64,000 bases of DNA from the NCBI GenBank assembly GCA_034509735.1, contig JACGWO010000013.1:11924136-11988135 (forward strand), given 5' to 3'. The notes beneath the pieces are model-generated. The model ran no database searches. It was given only the letters and a program-made list of their open reading frames with translations, and was not told where the DNA came from. The position numbers were made by a program, and so were the translations under genes. Of the stretch, positions 1 through 11,789 are shown in pieces; position 1 is the first letter of the stretch; the number at the start of each line of letters is the position of its first letter. This DNA comes from Sesamum alatum (taxonomy: Eukaryota; Streptophyta; Magnoliopsida; Lamiales; Pedaliaceae).

Positions 1-217
1 ATAAATAATTATAGATTATATAGATAAAAATACATAAAATGATATATAAGTATTAATAATTTTATTTTGTTATAAATAATTATTTTATTTAATTATAAAA
101 TTAAAATTACATAAATTTTATTTTATAAAAATAAATAATATAAATATTTTAAATATATATAATAATCCATATTTTTTATATTTTGTTTATAACTATAAAT
201 ATTTTATAATATATATA
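1..217. other. AT-rich intergenic DNA
   Basis: Almost pure A/T sequence with short irregular repeats of TATAAATA type. No coding frame, RNA gene or transposon terminus could be recognised. Confidence 0.6.
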
Positions 218-540
218 ATTAAAATAAAATTATTATATAATACAAATTTTTATTAAAAATATTCCCTACCAAGCAATCCCATCCCTCTCCCCCACCCTCC
301 CCTGCCATAGTAGGGGGCGTCGCTGCCCCCAGTAGAGGGGGACGACCGCGCTTCGCCCCCTAGGTGCACTGGGCGACGGCAAGTCACCCAGTGGTGTTAG
401 GGGCCACATTGCCCCCTTCTATGGGGGACAGAGTGCGGCGTAGGTGGACAAAGGGTGGCGGGGGAGGGGGGTTGGGTGGGATTTTTTTAAAATTTTTATT
501 ATATAATAATTTTATTTTAATTATATATATTTATATACAA
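218..540. repeat. Foldback repeat with GC-rich core
   Basis: The left arm (about 218-310) is AT-rich on the outside, ending in a run of CCCTCTCCCCCACCC. The right arm (about 455-540) is its inverted counterpart, with GGCGGGGGAGGGGGGTTGGG followed by the complementary AT-rich stretch. Between them lies a GC- and CpG-rich core (about 310-455) with smaller internal inversions around CACTGGG and CCCAGTG. This is typical of a MITE or other foldback element. No target duplication could be fixed, so class is unknown. The 67-residue open frame across the core is low complexity and not considered a gene. Confidence 0.6.
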
Positions 541-1166
541 TTAAATCATGTTGGAAGCAACATTTAGCCATATCATATGCCACTTGTAATTTTAACCACG
601 TCACGTGCTGATGTGGTTAATTTTGCCGGACACATAAGCAATATTTGGCCACATCATCAAATTCCGTTCAAATTAACCAAAAAATTGGAACAAAACCCTT
701 AATTGGACTTAATGGAAGCAAAAATTATAACACAGTGTTGAAAATTGAAAACTATCAAAGTTAGTGTACTAAAAATTGAACGAGAACCAAGTTAATGAAC
801 TAAAACAAAATTTCCCTTTTGACTGCAAGTGATATGTTCATGATTAGAACCTATTCAAGTCGGTATATTGCATTTAGAACCTCAAGTATGACTTTTAAGT
901 TTTTATACGTAAATGAATTTTTCAAACATTGAATGCATGATACCCGAGGCTCCTCCATTAGGGCATATTTATTATCCCTTAATGATATATTTTTAAATTA
1001 CATAACAAAATTAAAAGTTAACATAAAATTATACTTTTAAAAAAATGTTCAAAAATAAAATAAAAATAAAAAACAAATTCATTCATCAAATAAGTACAAA
1101 AGAATTATTTTAATTATATGAACATAAAGAATAAAATCAATAAGGTCTTCTATTTTTAAAATATGT
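541..1166. other. Intergenic DNA, no gene seen
   Basis: AT-rich sequence. Phrases such as 'ttaatgaactaaaac' near 790 are common in plant repetitive DNA, but no boundary or class can be assigned. Confidence 0.5.
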
Positions 1167-3407
1167 AAAACCTACTATAATCAATTGCCATAAAATTGTC
1201 ACTTCCAAGACACTAACTACAAATAATATGACTTATAAAGATAAAAATTAATATTAAAATATGATACCATGTTCATGATTATTTGGATAGGTATTATAGT
1301 AGCAGATAAAGTTAATGTGTTATTAATGATCATGTTTAAGTATTTAAATTAAATTCATGTATCCTTAATATTATTTATGCAATATACAAGATGCATTAGG
1401 ATGAAAAAGATCAGACATCATGAAATATAAATATTCTAGCCTAAGTCTTATAGATAAACAAAAATATATTGAAAACAGTTAAGGAGTATAAATTTATACA
1501 TATGACATTGTTCTTGAAGTTAACAAAAAGATACATACTTACTAAAAGTTTGATAATAATCTCAACAATACTACAAATATTCTCATAGTTTTATCAAGTT
1601 TTAATTGATATATATTGTTAATACTTCCTACATTAGAAGTTCATTATATTTCATTGAGTTTGTTCTTAAGTTCTTAAAATTAGATTATTCTTATATAGGA
1701 TAATGATAGAAGAAATAATTGTTTTTATTATATAATTGGTTGTAACGAACGATAGATTAATTTATATTATTGACGTACTTAATATTTTTTTTGTACTTTC
1801 AATTAAAATTATATCTTATATCAGAATTTTGTTTTATCTTCTAATTTAATATTATTTACTTTTTTATTGATTAATATTTTGGACATGTCAAAAGTGTCTT
1901 CTGCTAAATCTTCTATCATAAGTACGAGGAAGTCGATTTTAGAACAAAATTTACTTTTTATTCTTTATTTGTGCATTTTGTTGTTTTTACAGCACACACC
2001 TATAAATATATGTGTATGCAACACAATTGAACACTTTAGTTTATTTTTTGAAGATTTTTTTGAAATTATTATATTCAATAAATGACAGAATTGCAATTAT
2101 ATTTGTACATTACTTTTTTTTATTGTTTCCTAATTAAGAACAAGAAAATTTACATTAATAACCTTGAGAATATCATTATATGAACTTTTTGTTACATAAT
2201 AACTTGAACAATAATTAAACAAAAAAATCATTTCATCATGCTTGGTAGAAATATTAAATTGAATTTACCATCTATATAATCCAAAATATCAATTATTCAT
2301 ACTAACAATACTCCCTTTTCTTAAAGGAAAATGAAAAACATATGGTAATTATAATTATAAGTTATATTGTTAGCATTCATAGTTAATTAGTTCTAATCGC
2401 CATGTTGTAGAATTTAAATTTGTCAAACCTGGTCTTTAGATAATTAGAAGCATTTCACATGTCTAGCTTATGAATTTTTAACTTCCTTCAACTATATGTG
2501 ACTTGCATTTTCAGAACATGCCACTAAAATTAATATATAGTTTTTTTTTATCATATCTCAAATTTTATGCGAATTTTTATATTAATTTTGTTATTATCCG
2601 TAGCCAAAGACAATTTATATATATATATATATATTTTCTCTTTTCCATACAAGAATGTATATAATTTAATAATTTCTTATCTTTGAAGTATAAAATTTTT
2701 TAATTTAATGAAATTGGGCATTTTTTGTATTTTCATTCTCAAAAATTACTATTTATAGTTTATAACATAACTCCAAATATTACAGAAACATGAGCCTATG
2801 AGCATCTATGAAAATTATGTGAGTTTATTCGAATCAATGTATGGCTCAACTTATTAATATTGATACAAAATCACCGTTTCTGTATGAATGAAAAGGGATA
2901 CATTTTCTAGAGGAAATTAAAATTAAACCATCAATTAACTCACTTAATCTTGATAAGAGCGTAATGCGGTATCTTGTGAAAATGACAGAAATAGTAAACA
3001 ACGAATAAGAAAGATGACATTGATAGTCAAACACCAAGCAAATGGGAGATGATTAATGATTTCAGAATCCAAGAAATTCATGAAACCAAGCAAGAGGATT
3101 TATCCTACAAACAGAATCGATCAAGTAAATGAATAACGAAACCATATGTTTACATAACAACTTATTTAATTATTTTGTTGTTTAGCTCCTTGAATTTTCA
3201 TTGAATAGAAAGCTTTTACAATAATTTCTAAAACATCAAAACATTAAGCTTAAAGAATAAGATCTTTTCATTTATAAAGTACTTATTTTAATATAGTATT
3301 TCTTAATTTATGAATACCTTATACTTTTTTATTAATTAAACTTCTAAATTATATAATCATTTTGTCCAGGTAATAAGCATTACATGCAACGCACGTGGCT
3401 CCTATTA
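1167..3407 (+). repeat. Left arm of long inverted repeat
   Basis: This ~2.24 kb segment is repeated in inverted orientation at 14984-17171. Matching landmarks: AAAACCTACTATAATCAATT at 1167 against its complement ending at 17171, and GGCTCCTATTA at 3397 against TAGTAGGAGCC at 14984-14994. By eye the copies are roughly 90% alike, with small indels. The spacer is ~11.6 kb and contains unrelated transposon fragments. The arms contain no recognised transposase or retrotransposon domain, so the source could be a large foldback transposon or an inverted segmental duplication. Confidence 0.8.
1867..2085 (+). other. Small ORF shared by both inverted-repeat arms
   Basis: A 72-codon frame in the left arm. 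The right arm holds a matching frame on the minus strand (16175-16456), and the two proteins agree over about 50 residues after MSKVS. The shared part has a basic start, a hydrophobic stretch (LLFILYLCILLFL) and the motif NICVCNT. This could be a short membrane or secreted peptide, but conservation at the DNA level alone would also preserve the frame. I do not recognise a family and consider expression unproven. Confidence 0.2.
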
Positions 3408-4881
3408 ATTAGATTTAATGGATGAAATATTTTATTCTTGGGCTTAATATTAAATTGGATTTGATATGAAGTTCGGTGGACCTTTGGGATTATTTAATTG
3501 AATTTAAATTAAGACGATCCATAAAATTCAAGCCCAAGAAACGGATGATCAAGATTATATACTGAGGACTGATGAGATGAGTGCACGAGATCTCTCCTTA
3601 GAGGAGGAAGAAAATTGGCCACTACTAGAGAGGTTGAGGATTTTGTGGCTCTTGGAAAGAAGCTTCCTAGCAAGAGCAAAGTTGAATGACTAGGTCATTC
3701 AGCACACATTATACACACAATTCTCTGCAACATCTCTTACGCCTCTCTCCTCTCATCTCTTTCTCGTCCCTCTCTTTCTCACTCTCCAAGAAGGCCTTGT
3801 GTTCTTCTTGATTTTCATCAAAGAAGAACGTAGAGATCTTGATCACGTTAATTAATAACATTGTATTGAGATTCTCCTTCCCTTCAGTTTTCTTGCTAGC
3901 ACGAATAGAAGGAGAAATTCGGTGGATTGGGTGGACGACTTTAGAGAGTCTCAATGTGGAGATCTTGAGACATGGAATCCGAAAACAACGCTTGAAGCCT
4001 TGTAGAAAAACGACGCTGGTAAAAACTCGTGGTTAATGTTTCTTGCATCTCCTTTTTCTCTTTCAAGATTCTAAGGCCTCCATATGTCTTTATTGTTTTA
4101 ATACATGTGATACACCAAACGTCCAGGATGATCAAGGGTAGTCTTCTTGATCTGGTTTTTACGAAACTTATTCGTTTAACTTTTCTTTAATTTCCACGCT
4201 TCCATTGTGTCTTCCTGGGCACGATCCGCTTTTTAAAATGACCATTGATCCTCTGCGTGCGCAGTGCGCCAGATAAAATTCTGGGCATGCTAGGCTTTTA
4301 TGCATGTGGTGATGACTGCTTCACTTTTATATTAGATATTAACACCATGCATGCAAAATATTAATAGGGATGAGGTCTCGATTGTAAATAATTAACTCTC
4401 ACTTTAATGGTCCAAATAAAATATAAGGCCCAATAAATGGACATAAATCAAATGGTTTGATTAGTCCAAGCCTTCCATCCACAATAATGTGGTATGGATG
4501 CTACTTGCACCTTTTCGAGGTCTCATGAGTCATGGCACTATTAGAATGTAAGAACGCTACGCCACTGTTGTGAATAAAGGAATATTATCATGTTTCCATA
4601 TCTCATGAGTCGTGGAGGGTGATAGTAGAGATATTCATTTGGTTGATGGGTCGGGCCTAACATTGAGTAGCATGATTTCCATGGGGTCCTTGGAATCATA
4701 TGGAAAAGGGACGCAAAATATCATGGGGATCTCGTTGGACAAGAATAGTAAGTATTAACTCCCACGAAATAATTTTTGTGTGAATCGTAAAATCGGGGCA
4801 TGACGAATTATGTTTGTGGACCTCAAGCCCAATAGGACATAGTTTCCTAAAACCCCACTTGAGAGTGGTGGGCTTTTAAAT

Positions 4882-5143
4882 AAGGATAAATTACATTGAC
4901 ACCCCCTAATGTTAGGTCCAATTACACAAACACCCCTGTCTTTTGCATAATTACAACTACACCCCCTGATGAGTGTTAGTGTAATATTTTTCAGGGGGTA
5001 TTAGAGTAAGCTTTGCTTTGAATAGGGGGTGCAGTTTTAATATAATTATAACCTCAGGGAGTGTAGCTGTAATTTTACAAAAAACAGAGGGTGTTTGTGC
5101 ATTTTGGTCTAACCTCAAGGGGTGTCACTGTAATTTACCCTTT
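4882..5143. mobile_element. MITE with ~100-bp inverted ends
   Basis: The left end AAGGATAAATTACATTGACA and the complement of the right end (GTGTCACTGTAATTTACCCTT) match. The similarity continues inward for about 100 bp through ACACAAACACCCCTGT and its partner. No coding capacity. It lies inside the copia remnant, so it is younger than that copy. The flanks (TTTTAAAT and TTAACTAAAT) are suggestive of a target duplication but not exact. Confidence 0.75.
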
Positions 5144-5579
5144 AACTAAATAATGGGTGTCGTTTAAGGCTAAAAGGCCACGTAATAACTTGAATTAAAT
5201 ATTAAGAAAGTTTGCTAATTTATGATTTGGTATTTGATGTGGATGTCCGTGAACCCATTATCCATGATCCTTGAGAATAACAGATTTAACAGAACGAACT
5301 ACACCAGTTGGCTGAGAAATTCTCAAGATTGTCCTAGATTTTGAGAACTGGACATGTGGAGCAGTTGCCTCCTGAAGCCTTGTTGGAGGGGTCTACACTA
5401 AAAAAATATTTGACGTTAGATAAATGGCATGAAAATAACCGAAAGGTTTTGCAGCATCATACTGGTTTGGATGACTAATGAGATTCAGAACAGTATGATA
5501 GGCTGAATAATACCAAAGAGATGATGGCACGTATGCAAGATGTATACTTGGTCCCGTAGGACAAAGTACACTTGCCAAT

Positions 5580-6130
5580 GGTGTGTTGGATTTGATCCTT
5601 CAGACGTCTGGGGGCCACTAAGTACAAAGGTCAAAGGCAGGTTCACCTACTTCATAACCTTTGCTGAATTACTCAAGGTATAGTAATGTTTACCTGATGA
5701 GGTACAAGCCTGAAGCCTTTGATGATTGAAGGAGTTCACACTTGAAGTGGAGAATCAAACTGGTCGCAAAATTAAATCCCTTCGGTCAGATCGAGGGGGT
5801 GAGTATTTAAATGGAGATTTCTTGGTATATCTAAAAGAGAATGGGATCCTCTCTTAGTGGACCTCTCTTAGAACGCCACAGTTGAATGACATGACTGAAT
5901 GGAGGATCTTAACTCTGTTGGACATGGTTTGATTCATGATGAGTTTCACTGAGTTACTGATGCCTTTTGTGGGTATGCTCTTGGTATGACGGCCAAGTTG
6001 TTGAACATGGTGCTTTCTAAAAGCTTGTCCCAAACGCCATATGAGATATAGCATGGCAACAGTCTCGTGCATACTACTTCCGTTTGTGTCGTGTGGACAG
6101 ACATGAGAGGATCTACATTGATCCTTGGGT
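5580..6130 (+). pseudogene. Copia integrase remnant
   Basis: Reading in changing frames gives recognisable Ty1/copia integrase core segments: LRSDRGGEYLNGDFL near 5775-5820, KENGILS near 5830, and a degraded Q-L-N/E-R-R-x-L-L-D-M-V stretch followed by residues typical of the region after the catalytic Glu. Stop codons and frameshifts interrupt it several times. The same segment with different damage occurs at 59395-59520. Confidence 0.75.
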
Positions 6131-6150
6131 GAACGCAAATCCAGAAAAAC

Positions 6151-6329
6151 GTTATTGCAAAGTCAGAATCGAAAATGAAATAGGTAAATTTGATTTACAG
6201 TTATGTATTAGTTTTTGGGTTCCTCGCCTATGCCACTTATGAACGTTTATTAATTATTCATTTTTATGTTTTTCAGTGTCGAACGCTCGGGAAATCAACG
6301 GGTACACCACCTTGATCTGATATTAAACT
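6151..6329. other. Unassigned junction DNA
   Basis: Short stretch between the copia integrase remnant and the minus-strand gag remnant. Nothing recognisable. Confidence 0.4.
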
Positions 6330-7105
6330 GGATTTAAATTCCATCTTCCGTTGCTTTCTCTTATTCCCAAGTGTGTTCCATTCCTTTCAATGATTACAAA
6401 GGCGATCGAACTCGGCTTGATAGTCAGTGATCGTGCCTTGGTGACGGAGTTTGAAAAGTGATGCTTGGTAATTGTCGTAGGAAGACGGGCCAAATCAGAG
6501 TTCAAGGGAACAAACAAAGGCGTCACAAAGAAAGCTGACGGTTAGTCTACATCCATTTTATACTAAATAAGTCCATCCCCTTTCATGTAGAAGGAAATAA
6601 TATCCAAACGTTGTTCCGGAGGCACTTGATAATAAGAGAAAAACTGGTCAACTTGGAAGACCAGTCAAGAGGATCCTTGTCGTCGAAGGGCTCCATGTGA
6701 AATTTGGTCAATTTGAGTGGGGCGGGTGGTGGAAGTTGAGCCTGGAAAGGTGGTGGTGGAGGTGGTGGGGCATGCGGTGAAGGAGCAATAGTAAAAGGAG
6801 GTGTCGGAAGACCACAAAAGAAGACAAAATATGGAAATTTGATGTTTGAGGTCAATAACAATTGATGCAAGGGATTCATGGAGCTATTCCATGGATGGGT
6901 AGAGATTGGATAACAGTGAGGGCGAGGATGGCCTCTTCAAGAGCTTCGGTAGATTTGGAAGGCATGGTAGGAGGAGTGAAATTCCCAAGGATAAGGACTA
7001 TGGCTATGTTGTTCTTAATTTGAGCAGGGAATAAGGCTCTAGAAACTGAGGAAGAAGAAAGAATTTTTTTGACACGATTCAATATGTCCTTTACATAGCA
7101 GGTCC
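6330..7105 (-). pseudogene. Ty3/gypsy gag remnant
   Basis: On the minus strand the order is: an N-terminal segment (7105-6880) ending near ALEEAILALT; a proline-rich linker; then FxMEPFDDKDPLDW; after a frameshift, QVDQFFSYYQVPPEQRLD (about 6660-6610); and, in another frame nearer 6400-6480, the ASLFKLRHQGTITDYQAEF segment. This order is characteristic of plant chromovirus-type gypsy Gag. No LTR or pol is attached. It abuts the copia remnant on its left and LINE sequence on its right. Confidence 0.75.
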
Positions 7106-7189
7106 TTGGGAGGTATGAAAAGGCGTCTGGACAATTTATCAATCTTCAAAAAATATTCTATTATGTTTAGCTTAAATACAGACTCCTTG

Positions 7190-7540
7190 CACCAAAAAGA
7201 TCTGACCCAAATCATGGGGGTGGAAGTGGCGGATCGTCATGAAAAGTACTTAGGACTTCCATCGTGCGTGGGTAGTCGGACATTTTCCAGTACATCAGGG
7301 ATAGAGTTTGGAAAAGAGTCACAAGTTGGAGGGAAAAACAATTGTCCCAAACAGGTAAGAAGTGACAAAAAGATCTAGCCCAAATCATGGGGGTGGAAGT
7401 GGCGGATCGTCATGAAAGTACCTAGGACTTCAATCGTGCATGGGTAGTCGGACATTTTCCAGTATATCGGGGATAGAGTTTGGAAAAGAGTCATGGGTTG
7501 GAAGGAAAAACAATTGTCCCAAGCAGGTAAGAAGTGCTAG
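7190..7540 (+). repeat. ~180-bp tandem duplication inside LINE RT
   Basis: The segment starting at AAAAAGATCTGACCCAAATC (about 7194) recurs from about 7372 (AAAAAGATCTAGCCCAAATC) and runs through the 'GTCGGACATTTTCCAGTA' and 'CAATTGTCCCAAxCAGGTAAG' landmarks in both copies. Both copies carry their own substitutions, so the duplication is not recent. Confidence 0.85.
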
Positions 7541-8205
7541 TGAAGTCAGTGCTCCAAGCTATCCCGTCTTATGCAATGAGTTACTTTCTTTCGCTAAAAA
7601 AATCTTATCAATGATATTGAGTCTATCCTTGCTCATTTTTGGTGGAGTATCCCAAAGGATAAAAAGATACATTGGATCTCATGGAAGAAACTATGCGAAA
7701 GTAAACACTGGGAGGGATGGGATTTAGAGACCTTGAAGTTTTTAACCTTGCCCTCCTAGCAAAACAATGAACTAACCTGGATAGTCTACTTAGCCAAATC
7801 CTAAAGGCCAAGTATTTCCATAGGACTTCTTTCTTGGAAGCAAATTAGGGATACAACCCCTCGAATACATGGAGGAGTATCTGGAAAGCAAGAAATGTTA
7901 TTCAAGCAAGATATAGATGGAGAGTCGGAGACGGCTTGCAAATCAGAATATGGAAAGACCAGTGGCTACTGTGCCCATATACATTCAGACCTATTAGACA
8001 GCATCAGGAGTTTCTACCGAATGCAAAAGTGGCTGAACTTGTTGACAAGGAAACCTGTTGTTGGAAAGAAGACTTCCATTGATAGACTATTTAGCTATGG
8101 TGATGCGAGCTTAATCAAAGGTATTCCACTAGCATGCTATGATACTTGTGATTCAATAATGTAGCACTTTACATCGCATGGTAAATTTACAGTGAGGAGC
8201 GCATA

Positions 8206-8342
8206 TTATGCATATAGACAGCAAGAGACGAGAAGACATGTGGCAACTACTACAGGGTCGAGCAACACAACCCATTATGCATATAGACAGCAAGAGACGA
8301 GATGACATGTGGGAACTACTACAAGGTCGAGCAACATAATGT
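8206..8342 (+). repeat. ~68-bp tandem duplication inside LINE
   Basis: Two adjacent copies of a unit containing TATGCATATAGACAGCAAGA and CTACTACA(G/A)GGTCGAGCAA, differing at a few bases. It lies in the region of the LINE zinc-binding tail. Confidence 0.85.
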
Positions 8343-8758
8343 CACAATCGTGGAATTCTATTTGGATTTGTAAGGTACCTCCCCAGGTCAAGACCTTCAT
8401 CTGGAGAGTCTGCAAGGAAGCTATCCCGATAGCTTCAAAACTGAAGAGAAGAGGTCTAGATGTTTTAGATATTTGCACCTTCTGTATAACATCTAATGAG
8501 GTTTCTCTTTATTTCATGCCCATTTGCACGCCAGGTATGGGCCCTCTCAGACCTACCATGGTCTGTTTTATCTCTAATTTTGTTGACTCCAGAGACAATT
8601 GGATTCCAAATCTATATGAAAAAACAGATACAGCAAAGACAGCCTACTAAAGCAGCAAAGTGGATCCCCACAGATACAGGTTGAGTCAAAAAAAATTTCA
8701 ATACTGTTATATTTATGGAATGGGACAGTGCAGGAATTGGAGTGGTAGCTCGAGATGT

Positions 8759-9079
8759 TGTTGTAATGTTGCAGTGGTGTTGATCATCCTTCATTCTTCC
8801 TTTCTGTAATCGTGCTTTACTGTGCTTATGTTTTTGTTAGTTCATTATACGTTTTTTGTTATTTTATATGTTAGCTTAGCTGGCGGTTCAGGTGGGGCCC
8901 TTTGTTGTTAGGTGTGGTTAGTTGGTTAGACTTTTCTAACTGTCTCACGTATATATAAGGGCATAGATAAGAGTCTTCTTCTTCATCAGATTATTCATAC
9001 TATAGATATAAAGCCCAGAAATGAGAAATTATTCTCACCATATCATGTGCAATTTCTCAATGTTTGTTAAATTCTCTCA
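8759..9079 (+). repeat. 5' LTR of copia element
   Basis: 321 bp, begins TGTTGTAATGTTGCAG and ends AAATTCTCTCA. A TATA-like TATATATAAGG at about 8950 probably marks the promoter. Confidence 0.93.
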
Positions 9080-9092
9080 TGGTATCAGAGCC
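9080..9092 (+). other. Primer binding site (initiator tRNA-Met)
   Basis: TGGTATCAGAGCC immediately follows the 5' LTR. This is the sequence complementary to the 3' end of plant initiator Met tRNA used by most Ty1/copia elements to prime minus-strand synthesis. Confidence 0.93.
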
Positions 9093-9151
9093 TTCATTTG
9101 AAGGACTCTGAATACTGAGTCTGTTCGCTAGGAATAGTTGTGTTCTTCGCC

Positions 9152-10160
9152 ATGGAAGGTGGTGGATCTTCAGCTGCTGGAGATCAGCGAAGGCATGAGA
9201 CTGAAAGATGCATTGAAGCAGCAACAGTAACCGATGCACTTCAATTGCATGGTGCAGACTATCTAGGGATGGTTTTGGTGAGTACGCCTCTCACTGGGAA
9301 AAATTACCTCAACTGGCGCTTTGTCGACGGAACGATGGTGAAGCCTGCGGCCACTGATCCAAAGTTTGAGCAATGGATCCGCGTGGATAGTATGGTCACC
9401 ATGTGGATTTTGAACACCATTGCCAAGGAGATCGCAGGAGCATTTTAGTACACTAAGTCCTCTCGTAGCTTATAGCTAGAGTTAGAAGAACGGTATGGGG
9501 AGTGTAATGGACCCTTACTATACCAGCTACTACGTCATATCACCACCTCAAGGCAAGGAAATTAGCATGTTTCTAACTATTTCACGACCTTGAAACAACT
9601 AGGGGATGAGTATGAGGTGCTTCTACCACCACCACAGTACACTTGTGGTGGATGCACCTGTGACGTTTCTGGCAGAGTAACAGCTCAAGCTCATTTCACA
9701 CAGTTAATCCAATTCCTTATGGGGCTAAACAATGGCTTTGAACATGTGCAGAGCCAGCTGCTTGTTCTAGATCCAGTGCCTTTGGTAAATCGAGCATATT
9801 CAATGGTTCAGAGAGTTGAGAGGCAGAAACAGGTGCATATTGACCTTGGGGATGCTAGTGAGAATGTAGCACTGCAAGCAAAGTTGAACATGAGAAAAGA
9901 CACTAGTCAGAAGGGGGCTGGACCTCGAAGGAAGTTTGTAGACAAAAGGTCCTTATATTGTGAGACATGTGATAAAACTGGGCACACTTGCTTTAAACTG
10001 CATGGGGCACCAGAGTGGTACAAAGAGTTGGTCGAAAAATGAAAGAAAAAAGGAGGTGATGCAAAGGCTTATGTTGTAGGAACTGAGGACAAGGGACAGG
10101 AACATCAAAGAGGACTTGCTGCAGCAGCTGATGAAACTGGAGAAGGAAGATATTCCAAAT
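9152..10160 (+). pseudogene. Copia Gag, broken
   Basis: The frame opens at 9152 (MEGGGSSAAG). The plant copia Gag signature GMVLVSTPLTGKNYLNW comes at about residues 41-57. A stop near 9448 and a frameshift break the middle (normally L-E-L-E-E-R-Y-G...). The frame reopens at about 9590 and ends in a zinc-knuckle region with YCETCDKTGHTCFKLHG and PEWYKEL (about 9955-10030), where the usual C-x2-C-x3-GH-x4-C spacing is shortened. A stop at 10040 follows. Confidence 0.88.
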
Positions 10161-10224
10161 GACCCCATACATGTTAATTATGCACAATTCGAAGACTATG
10201 CAGGTAATTGTGCTTCCTCTAGCT

Positions 10225-10649
10225 CTCAAGATAATAGTGTTGGTGTTTGGATAGTAGATACCGGAGCCACAAATCACATCTGTGTCTCTTCAGCTTTGTT
10301 TGATAATTTGTTCCCTGCTACCTCTAACACCAAGGTTCACTTACCAGATGGAAGTATGCAAACCAATACACACACTGGCACCATCACACTTTACAACAAT
10401 TTCACCGTCACTCATGTATTTCTTGTACCCAACTTCAAGTTTAAACTTTTGTTTGTCCCTAGGATTTGTTCCACTCTACAACTGGAAGTCATATTTCCTC
10501 CTACCTGTTGTTTCTTTCAGGCCCTGAAGAATAAGGAGATTCTTGCAATAGGCAAGAGGGTGGGGAACCTATATATGTTGGATGCCAACAGTTTTGAACA
10601 AGCCAAGCAACAACCATACTATATGTCAAAACTTTCTTGTTCTGTGTAA
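10225..10649 (+). pseudogene. Copia protease and pre-integrase region
   Basis: Aspartic protease active site WIVDTGATNHIC is encoded near 10248-10283, followed by VHLPDGS and VFLVPNFKFKLL, the usual succession in copia proteases. The frame stops at 10649 before the H-H-C-C pre-integrase motif. That motif is partly visible afterwards in other frames (L-W-H-N-R-L-G at about 10675 and C-P-L-A-K-Q-H at about 10770). Confidence 0.85.
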
Positions 10650-10849
10650 ACACCCACCCCATGTAATAAGGCTCTATGGCATAATAGACTAGGACCCCTT
10701 CTTTACCTGTATTACAACATATTCCTAATAAAGTAATCACTAATTCTGCTCATAAATTTGACTATGCTACCTGCCCGCTTGCTAAACAACACAGACTACC
10801 TTTTCCTTCTAGTAATATTCAGACAACTGCTCCATTTGATCTCCTACAT

Positions 10850-11700
10850 ATGGACATTGGGGGAACTTTCAAACAACCTACTTTATCTGGGTGCCACTAC
10901 TTCCTAACTATAGTAGATGACTTTACTCAAGCCACCTGGACGTTCCTCCTCAACCATAAATCCCTAGTTGCTTTTACCCTACAAACGTTCTTCAACCAAA
11001 TAACCACTCAATTCAATACAAAAGTTAAACAAGTGAGATCAAATAATGGCAAAGAATTCCTAATATCCTGCCGCACATTGTTCAACTCCCTAGGAATTGT
11101 TCATCAAACAACCCGGCCCTACACCCCTCAACAAAACGGGGTAGTAGAGCGAAAGCATAAACACATACTTGAGGTTTCTAGAGCTCTCATTTTTCAATCT
11201 GCTACCCCTTTGAAGTTTTGGGGTGAGGCCATACTTGCAGCCACTTATTTAATAAACCGCATGCCTTTCTCTATCCTAAAGTGGAAAACCCCTAGTGAAC
11301 TCTTACACAAAAAGGATCCTGCCTATCAACATCTAAGGGTGTTTGGGTGTCTTTGCTTTGCGACAAACGTACAACCCCACAAACACAAATTTGACCAAAG
11401 AGCATTCAAGTGCATTTTCCTTGGTTATTGTCCATCACAAAAGGGTTATAAAGTGTATGATATTGAAACCACACTTTACTATCTTCTAGGGATGTGGTGT
11501 TTCATGAATGGTCTTTTCCCTATCAATCTCAGCCTATGGATACTACTGTCTGTCCTTAGCCTTTTCCCAGCTCCACTCCTATCCCATACCACTCCTCATC
11601 AGTCTACTTCTGATCCTGGCTCCTGTAGCCCTCATAGTGCAGATTCTATCCACACTTCTGATACTACTCCATCCCATCTACTACCATTAAGAAGAGCTTC
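10850..11700 (+). pseudogene. Copia integrase core, catalytic Asp changed to Asn
   Basis: The frame opens mid-domain at MDIGG. It contains the first catalytic Asp ([11 protein letters not shown]), then VRSNNGKEF where the family has S-D-N-G, and the Glu motif [10 protein letters not shown]. It continues through [17 protein letters not shown] and [10 protein letters not shown]. The second metal-binding Asp is thus Asn (codon AAT at about 11042), a G-to-A type change expected to abolish strand transfer. A frameshift follows at about 11490. Confidence 0.88.
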
Positions 11701-11789
11701 TAGACAACCCTCACAGCATGTATGGATGAATGACTATATATGTGGTTGTTCATCTATTGATACTTCCTGCGTTCCTACCTCGTTTGTTC

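Larger units (their letters stand above)
3408..6150 (+). mobile_element. Truncated Ty1/copia retrotransposon remnant
   Basis: About 3408-4225 matches the 3' part of the long LTRs seen later in the window (compare 42000-42700: the 'ggatttaatat... gaccttt' stretch, a Lys/Arg-rich small frame and the AACGTCCAGGATGATCAAG segment). 4226-5580 is leader-like noncoding DNA carrying a MITE. 5580-6130 encodes a broken integrase. There is no RT, RNase H or 3' LTR, so the element is cut off near 6150. It is related to the copia elements at 42698-52761 and 54403-62843, which share its leader motifs. Confidence 0.75.
7106..8758 (+). pseudogene. LINE (non-LTR retrotransposon) RT 3' half
   Basis: Across three frames the translation follows the distal RT and connector of plant LINEs: DRHEKYLGLPS; then frames giving W-K-E-K-Q-L-S-Q-A-G; a 'HWGGMGFRDLEVFNLALLAKQ' type region (about 7700-7770); a W-R-S-I-W-K-A-R region (about 7870-7900); and the zinc-binding RVT tail with PPQVKTFIWRVCKEAIP (8379-8430) and CTFC. 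An RNase H-like start (GIGVVARD, about 8735-8756) follows and resumes at 13692 after a copia insertion. There are many frameshifts and two internal duplications. The 5' ORFs are missing. Confidence 0.85.
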
